DNA of 64,000 bases, taken from contig JAFVZB010000068.1 of assembly GCA_017508385.1 (NCBI GenBank), positions 62,001-126,000 of the forward strand, written 5' to 3'. Both the position numbers and the translations under genes were made by a program. The notes under the pieces were generated by a model that saw only the letters and a program-made list of their open reading frames with translations, ran no database searches and had not been told where the DNA came from. This stretch comes from Lentisphaeria bacterium. Lineage in GTDB: Bacteria > Verrucomicrobiota > Lentisphaeria > Victivallales > Victivallaceae. Numbering within the stretch: the stretch's first letter is position 1; each line of letters starts with the position of its first letter. This document shows positions 40,877 to 50,319 of this stretch, piece after piece.

Positions 40877-43594
40877 TTACTGTTTGGGCTCGAAAGACTC
40901 CGGATTGTCAATAAGGGCGATGCCGTCAATGTGCATCAGACGGTTATTTGCTGCTCTGATCTTCAATGTGCAGATTCCCTTCTTGAGATCATAATGCTGT
41001 GCTCTGCGACCTTGTTTTCTGCCGGGCATTACCATTGTCCAACCGGAATACGGCTTCACACGGTGCTCGGAAACGGCAAATTTTGAACCATTGACCGATG
41101 CATACAATCTGGCTACTCCATCATTGCCGTAACCGTGGAGCATGATGTAGTAACGTCCATCTTCAGGAACGTCAAGTTTATACTCATAGATAAGCTTCTG
41201 AGAGGGTGTGATTGTTTTGCCTTCGACTCCGAGTTTATCACTTTTGTTGATCACAGCAACAGCTTTTCCTTTGCCTCTGACTTTGGTGACCTTGGGTGAG
41301 AATGCATCGAAGTAGAATGCTTTTTCGCCCGGTTTTTCAAGTTTGAACGCCTGCACAAAATCGGTTTTGGCACGAACTGCCACGACCCGTGAAAATCCGT
41401 TGGCGAGTCTGATGAGGAATGCTCCACGGTAGTTGTGGAGTTTTTTCATCTTTTCAGGTTTGAATTTGACCGTGAAAGTAACTTTCTCACCTGACTTGAA
41501 CACGCCATTTGCCGGAGTCACTTCAAACCAGTCAAAGACATCATTCTGACGGATGGTGTAGGCTGATTGGAAACCGCTTCCTCCGACGGTTGCAGTGATT
41601 TTGACGGTGCCGGGAGTAGCGACTCCATTTTTGACGACCACGTTTTCGATGCGGGTGCGGTCAAGGGTTACCGGAATCGGACGGTAGGGCAAATCAACTT
41701 TTGAATTGACAAAAGCTCCGGTATTTCCTCCATCGGGCAGGAAGTTTGCGATTTTTACCGACGGCTTTGCATTGGTTGAAGCATAGTTGCCTCTGGCTGT
41801 ATTCTGCAATTTGTTTTTGTAACTGGCAACACCTTCGGGACTGCCTTTGACAACAATTTCGGAAAAATTGTTTTCCAAATCTGAAGCCGGACTTTTTTCA
41901 AAACCGCTTATCTTCTGACTGCCACCGATGAGCACGTTGTTTTTGACGATGCATTTAAGGGTCGAAAGCAGACGCAGTCCGCTTCCCTGTCCGATCATGG
42001 TATTGTTGAATATGAATGCGGTTGCATCAGGACCGTTGTTGGTACTGGTTTTGATAGAGGTGTTGGTCAATTCAAACTCATCGCCCATTCCGGCAAACAT
42101 ATTTTCGAATACATATACCGGACTGGTCATACATCCCTGGATGGAAACTCCGCAAAGAGCGGATTCAAAGTGATTCCAGAAGCAGCGGACATTCTGTTGA
42201 CCGCCGTCGATTTCGATGCAGTCATCGTTGCAGTAAATCATGTAGTTTCCGTACACATCGGCATCACGGTTGATTCCTCCGGTGCAGTAGAAGTTTCCCG
42301 GCCCCTCGACGGCATCGTTGAAGCGGTGCAGGTCACTGCCGATAAAGTCATTGTAGCGGAGCACGGTGGTGCTGTCGGCGTATGCACAAATTACCGCCTG
42401 CGGACCTGCGGGGTGGCTGTAATACCAGCTGTTGGCTCTGCTGTACGGGTCATGGATGTAACAACGCTCGACAACAACATCTTTGCTGCCCTCTTTGATA
42501 TAAATTGCTCCGTCATAGTTGACTGCATAATATCTGCCTCTGGCGTTTTTGACGTAATACATTCCGACACCCTTGACATCGGCATAGAGCGGAATACCCA
42601 CCCTGCCCCATTTGGAAATATCGCAGTTGCGGACACGCACGCCTTTGGATTTGGTGACAGAAATCACGCTCTGACTGCCTTTCCCGCTGGTAATAACCAT
42701 ATCGTCAAGCAGAACGTAAGCGGCGTTTTTGATATCGAAAACAAGATTTTTGCTCTTATTGACCAGTTTTTTGCCATCTTTTGTGGTATAACGTATCCAG
42801 CCGTCAGGAGTTCCTTTAGCTGAAATAACGTAAGGAGCTTTGAAGTTTTCGGTATCGATGTAAATGGTTTTTGCGATTGGAACATCGGTTTTCCATGTGG
42901 TAAATTTGCCCTTCTTGAGCACCTTTTTGCCGTCGAGAACGCGCACATCGTATTGGGTGTTTTCCTCAAGCTTCACGATGCTGCCGCGGTACTCTGACAT
43001 GAGCTTTTTGCCGTCGGACTCGGTAAAAAAGTGCGGAGTGAACGCTTTGAGCCATTTGCTGTCTGAGCTTTTTTTGTACTCAACAGAAAACCCGGCTCTC
43101 TTTACTGTTCCGTAGTAGATACCGCAGGAGTTGAAGGTGGGCACAAGTTTGAGTTCGCCCATCTTTGCCGGTCTCACAAGCTTGAGACGATCAGGTTCCG
43201 GTCTGATGAAAGAGCCGGAAGCAACGGTTTTGCCATCATTTTTGATGTTGAAATTCAAAGTTTTATGGCTTTTGTACCCCCTGCGGTCTTTTACTTTGTC
43301 AATAATGTTATTGATATTGATGATGTAACATGACACGGTATTTCCGTTTATCTCTTTTGAGCCGTATGAGATATCGTCCACCTGAGTCCAACCGGTTCCG
43401 GCACCGGATAAATCGTATTCAAAAGTCAAACCATCCTGCTCATCGCAGACGTAGTACACTTTTGCTGAGTTTACTCCGGAACTCGTCCAAAGATTTTTAC
43501 CTGCCGGTTTGATGATTTCCGGAACACTACCCGAATCGCACACTGCCGTATAAACGGCTGCACACAACAACATCAACAACAAACGTTTCAGCAT
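40877..43594 (-). CDS. Secreted right-handed parallel beta-helix protein (paralogue 2)
   Basis: 905 residues with an N-terminal signal peptide (MLKRLLLMLLCAAVYTAVC). About 90 extra residues at the N-terminus, absent from the neighbour, carry a small beta domain. The rest follows the same plan as the 818-residue paralogue: a fibronectin-like part, a beta-helix core (VVERCYIHDP, VLRYNDFIGSD, CIEIDGGQQNVRCFWNHFE) and a C-terminal Ig/CBM-like region (FDWFEVTPANG, GRYYIMLHGYG). Conservation across the helix core suggests a shared ligand. GGAG lies six bases before the ATG. Its neighbour on the upstream side is an AraC regulator. Confidence 0.85.
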   Translation of the reverse strand: MLKRLLLMLLCAAVYTAVCDSGSVPEIIKPAGKNLWTSSGVNSAKVYYVCDEQDGLTFEYDLSGAGTGWTQVDDISYGSKEINGNTVSCYIININNIIDKVKDRRGYKSHKTLNFNIKNDGKTVASGSFIRPEPDRLKLVRPAKMGELKLVPTFNSCGIYYGTVKRAGFSVEYKKSSDSKWLKAFTPHFFTESDGKKLMSEYRGSIVKLEENTQYDVRVLDGKKVLKKGKFTTWKTDVPIAKTIYIDTENFKAPYVISAKGTPDGWIRYTTKDGKKLVNKSKNLVFDIKNAAYVLLDDMVITSGKGSQSVISVTKSKGVRVRNCDISKWGRVGIPLYADVKGVGMYYVKNARGRYYAVNYDGAIYIKEGSKDVVVERCYIHDPYSRANSWYYSHPAGPQAVICAYADSTTVLRYNDFIGSDLHRFNDAVEGPGNFYCTGGINRDADVYGNYMIYCNDDCIEIDGGQQNVRCFWNHFESALCGVSIQGCMTSPVYVFENMFAGMGDEFELTNTSIKTSTNNGPDATAFIFNNTMIGQGSGLRLLSTLKCIVKNNVLIGGSQKISGFEKSPASDLENNFSEIVVKGSPEGVASYKNKLQNTARGNYASTNAKPSVKIANFLPDGGNTGAFVNSKVDLPYRPIPVTLDRTRIENVVVKNGVATPGTVKITATVGGSGFQSAYTIRQNDVFDWFEVTPANGVFKSGEKVTFTVKFKPEKMKKLHNYRGAFLIRLANGFSRVVAVRAKTDFVQAFKLEKPGEKAFYFDAFSPKVTKVRGKGKAVAVINKSDKLGVEGKTITPSQKLIYEYKLDVPEDGRYYIMLHGYGNDGVARLYASVNGSKFAVSEHRVKPYSGWTMVMPGRKQGRRAQHYDLKKGICTLKIRAANNRLMHIDGIALIDNPESFEPKQ

Positions 43595-43613
43595 TTTTTA
43601 CTCCTTTCCTGAG

Positions 43614-43682
43614 CGTTTACTATTAACGTACTATGTATAAACGTAATTTTTATACTATACTTCACCAAAAGGAATAATGCAA
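43614..43682 (-). promoter_or_regulatory. Promoter and possible operator of beta-helix paralogue 2
   Basis: TTGCAT (43682-43677), 17 bases, TATAGT (43659-43654) on the minus strand. Just downstream in the leader are an inverted CGTTTA/TAAACG pair (43614-43619 and 43638-43643) and two direct AACGTA words 15 bp apart, which could bind the adjacent AraC protein. Confidence 0.45.
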
Positions 43683-43727
43683 ATGTACGGTTGCTCTTTT
43701 AGCAGGATTTCCCGGCAATGCTGATAT

Positions 43728-44633
43728 TCAATCTGAATTTAGTTTTTCAGCATGATTATTGTTGCCGAGCACATAAGCATTACGGTACTTTTCAGGAGAC
43801 ACCCCTACCCTCTGCTTGAAACGTCGGCTGAAGTGGTACGGGTCAAGGTATCCGAACTTTGCAGCCACCTCTGTAACAGACAAACTGGAATCCAACAGCA
43901 GTGCTGCCGCCTGACGTATCTTCAACTCTTCGATATATTGTTTGGGAAGCATTCCTGTGTGACGCACAAAATTGCGGCGCAGCTGGTCGGTTGAAAGCTG
44001 ACAGAATTCGGCAAGTTCAGCAACAGTCCACCAGTAGTCAGGACGTTGTTTCAACTCCTTGATAAGTTGGTCGATGGCTGACGGAGCACTGTTTTCCCGT
44101 TCACGTATGTTGTAGAGATCGACCAGCAGTTTCTGAAGGGAAATGTTGGCGTTTATCTGAGTGCTCTCTCTGGGGTCACAGGCAAGCTCGTGAATACTCA
44201 GCAGCTGGCGGCAGTTTGTTCCTTTGATGACTCCGCTTTTGATAACGCCTGCCTCGCGCATACCGTCAACTGCCGGGCCGCAAAACCGTATTGCATCTTC
44301 AATGTAAGGTTGATCATCAGCTCCTCCGTAGCGATTCATGTCGCCCGGACAGATCAAAATCCAATCGCCGACATTAAGCTGAGTCTCACCGCTGTCAGCA
44401 AGCCACAATTTGCCGCTTCCTCCGATAAGATGGCTGAGCGAATAAAACTCGAACTTGCGGATTGGACAGGTTGAATAACTGTTGACCGCAGATTTGAAAT
44501 CAACACTGCTGTTGATTATCCACAAACCATACTTCTGCTGAAGCTGAGGCATCTTACCGATCAAGCGGTGAATAAGTTTGCCGTTTTGAACAGTGTAGGA
44601 TATTTTTTGTGATGCAAATACACTTTTATCCAT
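43728..44633 (-). CDS. AraC family transcriptional regulator
   Basis: 301 residues. The N-terminal AraC-type ligand domain (SHLIGGSGKLWLADSGETQL, then VGDWILICPGDMNRYGG) is cupin-like. The C-terminal double HTH spans about 190-290: VAELAEFCQLSTDQLRRNFVRH and VTEVAAKFGYLDPYHFSRRFKQ. GGAG lies five bases before the ATG. It is upstream of, and oriented with, the beta-helix genes and probably controls them. Confidence 0.92.
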   Translation of the reverse strand: MDKSVFASQKISYTVQNGKLIHRLIGKMPQLQQKYGLWIINSSVDFKSAVNSYSTCPIRKFEFYSLSHLIGGSGKLWLADSGETQLNVGDWILICPGDMNRYGGADDQPYIEDAIRFCGPAVDGMREAGVIKSGVIKGTNCRQLLSIHELACDPRESTQINANISLQKLLVDLYNIRERENSAPSAIDQLIKELKQRPDYWWTVAELAEFCQLSTDQLRRNFVRHTGMLPKQYIEELKIRQAAALLLDSSLSVTEVAAKFGYLDPYHFSRRFKQRVGVSPEKYRNAYVLGNNNHAEKLNSD

Positions 44634-44717
44634 CTTGACTCCAAGTTTGAACTGATAAAATATATATCACATCACAATTTTTTTCAAATAAATTTGTGTG
44701 TTGCAGCTTGAAAAATT

Positions 44718-46100
44718 TTATTTTTTCTCGTGTTCCTGCAGTCTGCGCTGAATGGTCCTGCGGCTGATTCCGAGCACTTCCGCTGCTTTTGAACGGTTGC
44801 CGTTGCACTCGGCAAGCGTCTTTTCGATGAGTTCCCACTCAACATCACGCATCGCTTTTGATGAGGATTTTTTCGCTTCCTGAGCATCAATTTCGCCAGC
44901 GTTGATTTCAACGGAGTCAATGTGAGGCATTGTAAGCGGAATATCATCTTTGTCGATAATATCTTTCTGCAACAGCACTACACATGACTCTATACAGTTG
45001 CGCAGCTGGCGGATGTTTCCGGGCCAATCAAACGAACAGAGTTTTTCCATCGCCTCATCTGATATTTCCGGAACGCTTCTGTTGTTTTCAAGTGAAAACT
45101 CACGGATAAATTTCTTTGCCAGAGCAGGAATTTCCTGACGGCGTTTGCGCAAAGGAGGCAGTTCAAGGTTTATCACGGCAAGGCGATAATACAAATCCTC
45201 ACGGAAAGTACCGTCTGTAACCATATCCCGCAGATTTCTGTTCGTTGCGGCAACCAGACGGAAATCGCTTTTCACCTGTTCGACTCCGCCGACACGCTCG
45301 AAACTGCGGGTCTCGAGAACTCTCAGCAGTTTGACCTGGGTTGCAAGGTCGATTTCGCCTATTTCGTCAAGGAAGAGTGTTCCTCCGTCGGCGATCTCAA
45401 ATTTACCTTTTCTCTGTTCAGCGGCTCCGGTAAAAGCTCCTTTTTCGTAACCGAAAAGCTCGCTCTCGAGAATGGTGGAAGTCAAGGCGGCGCAGTGCAC
45501 AGGAACAAATTTTCCCTGCCTGCCGCTTTTCTCATGGATGAGGCGGGCGATTACCTCTTTGCCTGTTCCGCTCTCTCCGCTGAGCAGAACCGAGGCACGG
45601 CTTGCAGCAACAGCGCAGGCGTTGTCGTAAACCGGCTTCATCGGGTCGTTATCCTGCGGAACTATCATATCCGTGTCATCACTTGCCTTGATTTCCCGTA
45701 CCGGAGCTGCGTTTTTCACAGCTCCGTTTTGCGGTTCAATTCCGGAAAGTGCGGATTTTATGACCGCTTCAAGCTGGTCGAGCTTTATCGGTTTTGAAAC
45801 AAAATCGAAAGCTCCCGTCTTTACTGCTCTTACGGCATCGACTATCGAACCGTAAGCTGTCAACACCACGCATGGAGTCCTGCCGGAAGCGTTGGCAGCC
45901 GCCAGTACCTCAAAACCATCCGCCCCCGGCATACGCAAATCGGTTAGGACAAGGTCGTAACGGTTTGTTCCCAGCTTGTTTTTTGCCTCAATACCGTCTA
46001 TTGCGGTATCGACATCGTAACTGCGCCGCATATATTTTGCGAGAGTCTCACGGGTGTTGAACTCATCGTCGGCAATAAGTATTTTGTAACGGTCTGCCAT
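44718..46100 (-). CDS. Sigma-54-dependent response regulator (NtrC family)
   Basis: 460 residues in three domains. The receiver has acidic pocket D11/D12 and phospho-acceptor D54 (VLTDLRMPG). The AAA+ domain has Walker A GESGTGKE, the sigma-54 contact loop GAFTGA, and Walker B GGTLFLDEIGEI. A Fis-type HTH is at the end (RSKAAEVLGISRRTIQRRL). It activates sigma-54 promoters when phosphorylated. No histidine kinase gene is adjacent, so the partner is elsewhere. The small unknown gene and der are upstream in the same direction. Confidence 0.94.
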   Translation of the reverse strand: MADRYKILIADDEFNTRETLAKYMRRSYDVDTAIDGIEAKNKLGTNRYDLVLTDLRMPGADGFEVLAAANASGRTPCVVLTAYGSIVDAVRAVKTGAFDFVSKPIKLDQLEAVIKSALSGIEPQNGAVKNAAPVREIKASDDTDMIVPQDNDPMKPVYDNACAVAASRASVLLSGESGTGKEVIARLIHEKSGRQGKFVPVHCAALTSTILESELFGYEKGAFTGAAEQRKGKFEIADGGTLFLDEIGEIDLATQVKLLRVLETRSFERVGGVEQVKSDFRLVAATNRNLRDMVTDGTFREDLYYRLAVINLELPPLRKRRQEIPALAKKFIREFSLENNRSVPEISDEAMEKLCSFDWPGNIRQLRNCIESCVVLLQKDIIDKDDIPLTMPHIDSVEINAGEIDAQEAKKSSSKAMRDVEWELIEKTLAECNGNRSKAAEVLGISRRTIQRRLQEHEKK

Positions 46101-46129
46101 GTTTCAAACTGTTTCCGGAAAAATATATT

Positions 46130-46591
46130 TTATCTGTTGCCGCTGATGGCGCGCTCAAGTTCCATCTGGAAGAGCTGGATATCATCTTGAGTCGGTTTTT
46201 CGCCGACGAGATTTTCCAAGCCGAGTCTTCCGGTGCGGTCGAGATACCAGTCGGCACTTGAACCGGAAGCAAACTTGACACTGCCCGAAAGTGCCATTCC
46301 GGGGCGGACAAGTTTACTTATCTCAACAACGGTCTTGCCGGCAGTTTCCTGCGGCTCAGCGGTTTCAGCCGCTTCTGCCTCTTCAGCCTTTTCCTCAGCG
46401 GTTTTTACCGGATGGGGGTCGCCTTTTTTCCAATCAACATCAAGTGTTGAAGCGATGATCCTGATATCCATAAAGGTGAGCTGCACTCCGAGAGCCTTGT
46501 TTATCTCGTTCTGTGCATCCGAGAGAGACACTCCGTCTGCAAGCAGAGCGGCGAGCATCTCCTTTACTTTTGCCTCATCTTCCCTTGTCAT
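46130..46591 (-). CDS. Small protein of unknown function
   Basis: 153 residues. The N-terminal 60 are predicted helical (EDEAKVKEMLAALLADGVSLSDAQNEI). A low-complexity Glu/Ala linker follows (AEEKAEEAEAAETAE), then a short beta-rich end with a GMALSGSVKFASGSSADWYLD segment. No family is recognised. GAGGAG lies seven bases before the ATG, which directly follows the der stop (TAAATG), so the two are probably coupled. Confidence 0.7.
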   Translation of the reverse strand: MTREDEAKVKEMLAALLADGVSLSDAQNEINKALGVQLTFMDIRIIASTLDVDWKKGDPHPVKTAEEKAEEAEAAETAEPQETAGKTVVEISKLVRPGMALSGSVKFASGSSADWYLDRTGRLGLENLVGEKPTQDDIQLFQMELERAISGNR

Positions 46592-48061
46592 TTAACGTCT
46601 CCTCTTCTCAGCTTTTTTGCGGCGCATAGCCGGACGTTTTTCCTGATTTTTGCGGATGGTCTCGATCTTCTTCGGTCGGGATACCACATTTATTATAATC
46701 GGAATTCCCGCCAAATCAAATGCATCACGCAGTTTGTTTTTCAAAAATGTTATATAATTGTCTGCTGCCAGATCGGCGCGGTTGACAAAAAGTTTGAAGG
46801 TCGGAGGCTTCTGCCCCACCATCGAAGCGTAAAAGAGCTTCAACGGAGCCGTTCCCATCACCGGAGGCGGATTTGATTCAAATGCCGCCTGCAATACTCT
46901 GTTGAGTACTCCGGTCGGAATATCCTGTTCAAGCTGCTCCATCACCTTCGCCACATTGTCCAGCAATATGTCGAGGTTTTGACGTTTCGCAGCACTGATG
47001 AGCACTGCGGGAACAAATCCCATTCCCGGCAGGCTGTAACGCAGCTCGGAAATCAGTTTTTTGACGGCCACTTCAGGATAAAGATCCCACTTGTTCACCG
47101 CTATGACACAGGCTTTGCCTGCTTTGGAAATCATTCCGGCAATGCGCCTATCCTGAGCGGTAGCTCCGTCAAGTCCTGCCTCGACAACAAAGATGACAAG
47201 GTCGGCTCGCTCAATCGCACTCTTGCTGCGCATAACACTGAAGTATTCGACGATCTCATCGACCTTGGCTGATTTGCGCAAACCTGCGGTATCGACCAGA
47301 ACTGCCGGATGGGATTCACCGTTGAACGTGATGTCAAAATCGATATCAACGGCATCACGGGTGGTTCCTGCGATATCGCTGGTCATCACCCGCTCATCAC
47401 CGAGAAGAGCATTGATCAAACTTGATTTGCCGACGTTTGGACGTCCGATAACGGCGATATTTATGCGCTCGGCACTGTTTTCGTTCTCATCACCCCACTC
47501 GACATCTTTGGGGAATGCTGCCCACACTCTTTCGAGAAGAGCTGCGATTCCACCTCGATGCTGACAGCAGATCGGGGAAACGTTACCGAATCCGAGGCGT
47601 ACAAACTCTGCCGCATCATCTTTCAGCTGAGCAGTATCGCACTTGTTTGCTGCCATAACCACCGGTTTTCCGGCGGCTCGCAGGCGGTCGGCGACATCCA
47701 TATCGAGCGGAGTGACTCCGGCTTGGGCATCGCCGACCATGATGAGCACGTCGGCATCGGCGACAGCGGCTTCCACCTGAACGGCGATGCCGGCATCCCA
47801 CATTTCAACATTTTTTGTCTCTCCGGCAAGCAGACCGAGACCTCCGGTGTCAATGAGGGTAAAACAGCGTCCGTCACGGCGCACCGTGGTTGATACACGG
47901 TCACGGGTGACTCCGCTCATCTCGTGCACGATAGCCATGCGGCGGCCGAGAATAGCGTTGAACAAACTTGATTTACCGACATTCGGTCTGCCCACGATGG
48001 CTATTGTTGGATAGCGGCGTGCAGATGAGGTGATTATCGGTTCAAATGAAGTATCTTCCAT
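46592..48061 (-). CDS. der: Ribosome biogenesis GTPase Der
   Basis: 489-residue EngA/Der, needed for 50S subunit assembly. Two tandem GTPase domains are visible: GRPNVGKSSLFNAI near residue 24 with DTGG and NKCD, and GRPNVGKSSLINAL near residue 207 with DTAGL and NKWD. A KH-like C-terminal domain follows, ending in a very basic tail (AMRRKKAEKRRR). The start is slightly extended compared with E. coli Der. pyrF lies six bases upstream. Confidence 0.96.
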   Translation of the reverse strand: MEDTSFEPIITSSARRYPTIAIVGRPNVGKSSLFNAILGRRMAIVHEMSGVTRDRVSTTVRRDGRCFTLIDTGGLGLLAGETKNVEMWDAGIAVQVEAAVADADVLIMVGDAQAGVTPLDMDVADRLRAAGKPVVMAANKCDTAQLKDDAAEFVRLGFGNVSPICCQHRGGIAALLERVWAAFPKDVEWGDENENSAERINIAVIGRPNVGKSSLINALLGDERVMTSDIAGTTRDAVDIDFDITFNGESHPAVLVDTAGLRKSAKVDEIVEYFSVMRSKSAIERADLVIFVVEAGLDGATAQDRRIAGMISKAGKACVIAVNKWDLYPEVAVKKLISELRYSLPGMGFVPAVLISAAKRQNLDILLDNVAKVMEQLEQDIPTGVLNRVLQAAFESNPPPVMGTAPLKLFYASMVGQKPPTFKLFVNRADLAADNYITFLKNKLRDAFDLAGIPIIINVVSRPKKIETIRKNQEKRPAMRRKKAEKRRR

Positions 48062-48067
48062 AAAGGA

Positions 48068-48883
48068 TTACTTTCTGAATGAGTTGATTTGATCTCTCAA
48101 TGCTTTGGCGGCATTGCGTGATGCTTCGGCGAAATTCTCATCTTTTCCGGCGAAAATAATTCCGCGTGAGGAGTTGATCATGAGACCGCCGCCGTCGGCA
48201 GTGCATCCGAGACGGACGACTTTTTCAACATCTCCCCCCTGTGCTCCGACTCCGGGAACCAGGAAGGGCAGTTCCGGGCAGAGCTTGCGGAGTCTTTCGA
48301 GCTCCTCAGGATAAGTCGCTCCGACCACGATTGCTGCATTTCCGGCAGTGTTCCACTTGTCTCTCACAAGTCTTGCGACGTGCTCATAGACAGGCATTCC
48401 GTCGCAGACAAGACTCTGGAGATCACCTGAGTTCGGATTCGAGGTGCGGCAAAGGATAATCACACCTTTCTCGGTGTAATCAAGGAACGGCTTGAGCGTA
48501 TCATAGCCCATGTAGGGGTTGACGGTCACTGCATCTGCCTGATAACGCTCGAAAGCCTCTTTTGCGTACTGCTCGGCGGTTGAACCGATATCACCGCGTT
48601 TCACATCGAGGATGACCGGGATTCCGGGAGCATTTTCATGGATGTAGCTGATAGTCTCAAGCAGCTCATCTTCTCTGCCGCATCCGGCATAGTAAGCAGC
48701 CTGCGGCTTGTAGCATGACACATAATCTTTGGTGGCATCAACTATCGCTTTGTTGAACTCCAAAAAAGGTTTTGCAGCACCTTTGACGCACTCGGGAAGT
48801 TTTTTGAAATCGGGATCAAGTCCGACACAAACCAGACTGTTGTTGCGTGCGGATGCGGCGTTTACATCACTGAAAAAGCTCAT
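48068..48883 (-). CDS. pyrF: Orotidine 5'-phosphate decarboxylase (type 2)
   Basis: 271-residue OMP decarboxylase, last step of UMP synthesis. The catalytic DVKRGDIGSTAEQYAKEAF (D-x-K-x3-D-I-x-x-T) is the type 2 (longer) subfamily signature, with VCVGLDPDFKKLP at the N-terminus and VPGVGAQGGD near the phosphate site. No other pyr gene is adjacent. Confidence 0.95.
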   Translation of the reverse strand: MSFFSDVNAASARNNSLVCVGLDPDFKKLPECVKGAAKPFLEFNKAIVDATKDYVSCYKPQAAYYAGCGREDELLETISYIHENAPGIPVILDVKRGDIGSTAEQYAKEAFERYQADAVTVNPYMGYDTLKPFLDYTEKGVIILCRTSNPNSGDLQSLVCDGMPVYEHVARLVRDKWNTAGNAAIVVGATYPEELERLRKLCPELPFLVPGVGAQGGDVEKVVRLGCTADGGGLMINSSRGIIFAGKDENFAEASRNAAKALRDQINSFRK

Positions 48884-48916
48884 TTTTTCCTCTCTGTTTA
48901 TATGAATGATCTGTTG

Positions 48917-49576
48917 TTATTTTCTCATCCGCTTGCGCGGCATAGGTTCGGGAACGTTTTTCTCGGCTTCGCAGAGTGCTCTGAGATTGGCATCGCTCTG
49001 CTCTTTTTTCCAGCTTTCGGCGGCGTGTTTGAACTCATCATCCTGCATAAAATGTCGGAGAGCGCGTGATTGCTGTTTGTACTGGATATCTGATATGGCG
49101 GCTCTGATGCTCTCTTCACTGTTCATGTCAACTTTGGCAGGAGCGGCTTTTGCGGCATAGAAAGCTCTGACCACCAACTCTGCTCCTGAAGCTCCGCCGG
49201 CTGAACGTCTGCGGCGCATCATTCTCATTTTAGCGAGGGTCAGATCGCACTCGGCTTCGGCGATTTTGGCGGCAGAAGCGTTGTTCTTTTTGAGCACAGT
49301 GATCAGACTCTCACGCAGAGCCATCTCGTTCTGGCGCATTTTGCGAAACTCTTCCATGCGCTTTTTAAAAGCTGCTTTCTGTTCCGGAGTAAGTTCAGGA
49401 CGGGCGGCGGCGAACCTTTTTGCCCGTTCCTGCTGTTCAGCCATTTTTTTGTTGCGCAGATAATCCTCTTTGAAGAGGTGTTCCCAGGTTGACCATGCTG
49501 CTATCGCCAATGTTATAAATACAACATTGACCAGAATGGAAATCAGGGCGGTGCGGGCGTCGTTAGAAAGTTTCAT
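48917..49576 (-). CDS. Membrane-anchored LTxxQ/Spy-CpxP-like protein
   Basis: 219 residues. The ATG at 49576 (MKLSNDARTAL) is chosen for its AAAGGA ribosome site; the frame stays open upstream into the next gene. A single transmembrane helix (about 10-30) is followed by charged helices containing LTPEQKAAFKKRMEEFRKMRQNE, similar to the helical hairpin of periplasmic Spy/CpxP/CnrR metal- or stress-sensing proteins. It is Met/Arg-rich (MRMMRRRRS). Function is inferred loosely from the motif. It follows the LolA-like gene. Confidence 0.6.
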   Translation of the reverse strand: MKLSNDARTALISILVNVVFITLAIAAWSTWEHLFKEDYLRNKKMAEQQERAKRFAAARPELTPEQKAAFKKRMEEFRKMRQNEMALRESLITVLKKNNASAAKIAEAECDLTLAKMRMMRRRRSAGGASGAELVVRAFYAAKAAPAKVDMNSEESIRAAISDIQYKQQSRALRHFMQDDEFKHAAESWKKEQSDANLRALCEAEKNVPEPMPRKRMRK

Positions 49577-49587
49577 TTTCTTTCCTT

Positions 49588-50319
49588 TCAATTTTGTTTT
49601 GGAGGCAGTTTTTTGATTACCTTTACAGGTTTCGAAGCATCGTAGATTCCCATTGTGCACCTTGACTCATCGAAAATGATGCGGCTGCGCCATCCCGGCC
49701 CCTCGACCCGCATTCTTGATGCGTAGTAGAGAGAGTTCTTTTCGGCAAAACCGTCGATCTCGAGTGTACGCCAAGGTTTGTTTTCCCCCTGCCTGAAAAA
49801 CTCCGCTTTCAGCGGAAAGTAGTGCTGTTTGGATATGTATATGCGGCTTATTTCACCGCTCTTGAGATTTCTGAAACGTATTACCCTGCACTGCACGAGT
49901 CCGGAAACAGTCTCGTTTTCATCCTCTCCGATGACCTCATCGAAGAGAAACGCCAGCGTGAGATCAGAGGCTCTCACGCCCACGTTGTCGAGAAGTTCGG
50001 TCGATTTCTGCATCGGAAGTACGGAGCTTGCGGAGGCACTTCTGCCCTGCCCCAATAGATATCCCTCACGGTTATCGAGAATAATCTGCCCGGTAGTACG
50101 TTCCGGCTGGATTATCAAGCCGAGATAAAGCGGAATTGCTATCGCTGATTTTCCGCTGCGGCGGTGCTGGATAGTTCCGTTGAGCTGCGCATAACTTGAG
50201 CCGCGCAGAGTGCGGACTTTTTCAACAAAAGCCGTAGTCTCAGGCGCAAGTTTTTTGGCTGAGAGCGTAAAGCAGAACATAAACGCAAGCAGAAATGTGA
50301 GCGTGCAGCGGATAAACAT
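49588..50319 (-). CDS. LolA-like outer-membrane lipoprotein-sorting family protein
   Basis: 243 residues with a signal peptide (MFIRCTLTFLLAFMFCFTLSA). Alternating strands and the pattern LTLAFLFDE, VQCRVIRFRN, ISRIYISKQHYFPLKAEFF and RTLEIDGF are typical of the LolA/LolB half-barrel fold in 'lipoprotein-sorting' proteins. It is likely periplasmic. TAATG overlap with the lon stop at 50319 suggests coupling, an unusual partner. GAGGAGGG lies upstream. Confidence 0.65.
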   Translation of the reverse strand: MFIRCTLTFLLAFMFCFTLSAKKLAPETTAFVEKVRTLRGSSYAQLNGTIQHRRSGKSAIAIPLYLGLIIQPERTTGQIILDNREGYLLGQGRSASASSVLPMQKSTELLDNVGVRASDLTLAFLFDEVIGEDENETVSGLVQCRVIRFRNLKSGEISRIYISKQHYFPLKAEFFRQGENKPWRTLEIDGFAEKNSLYYASRMRVEGPGWRSRIIFDESRCTMGIYDASKPVKVIKKLPPKQN

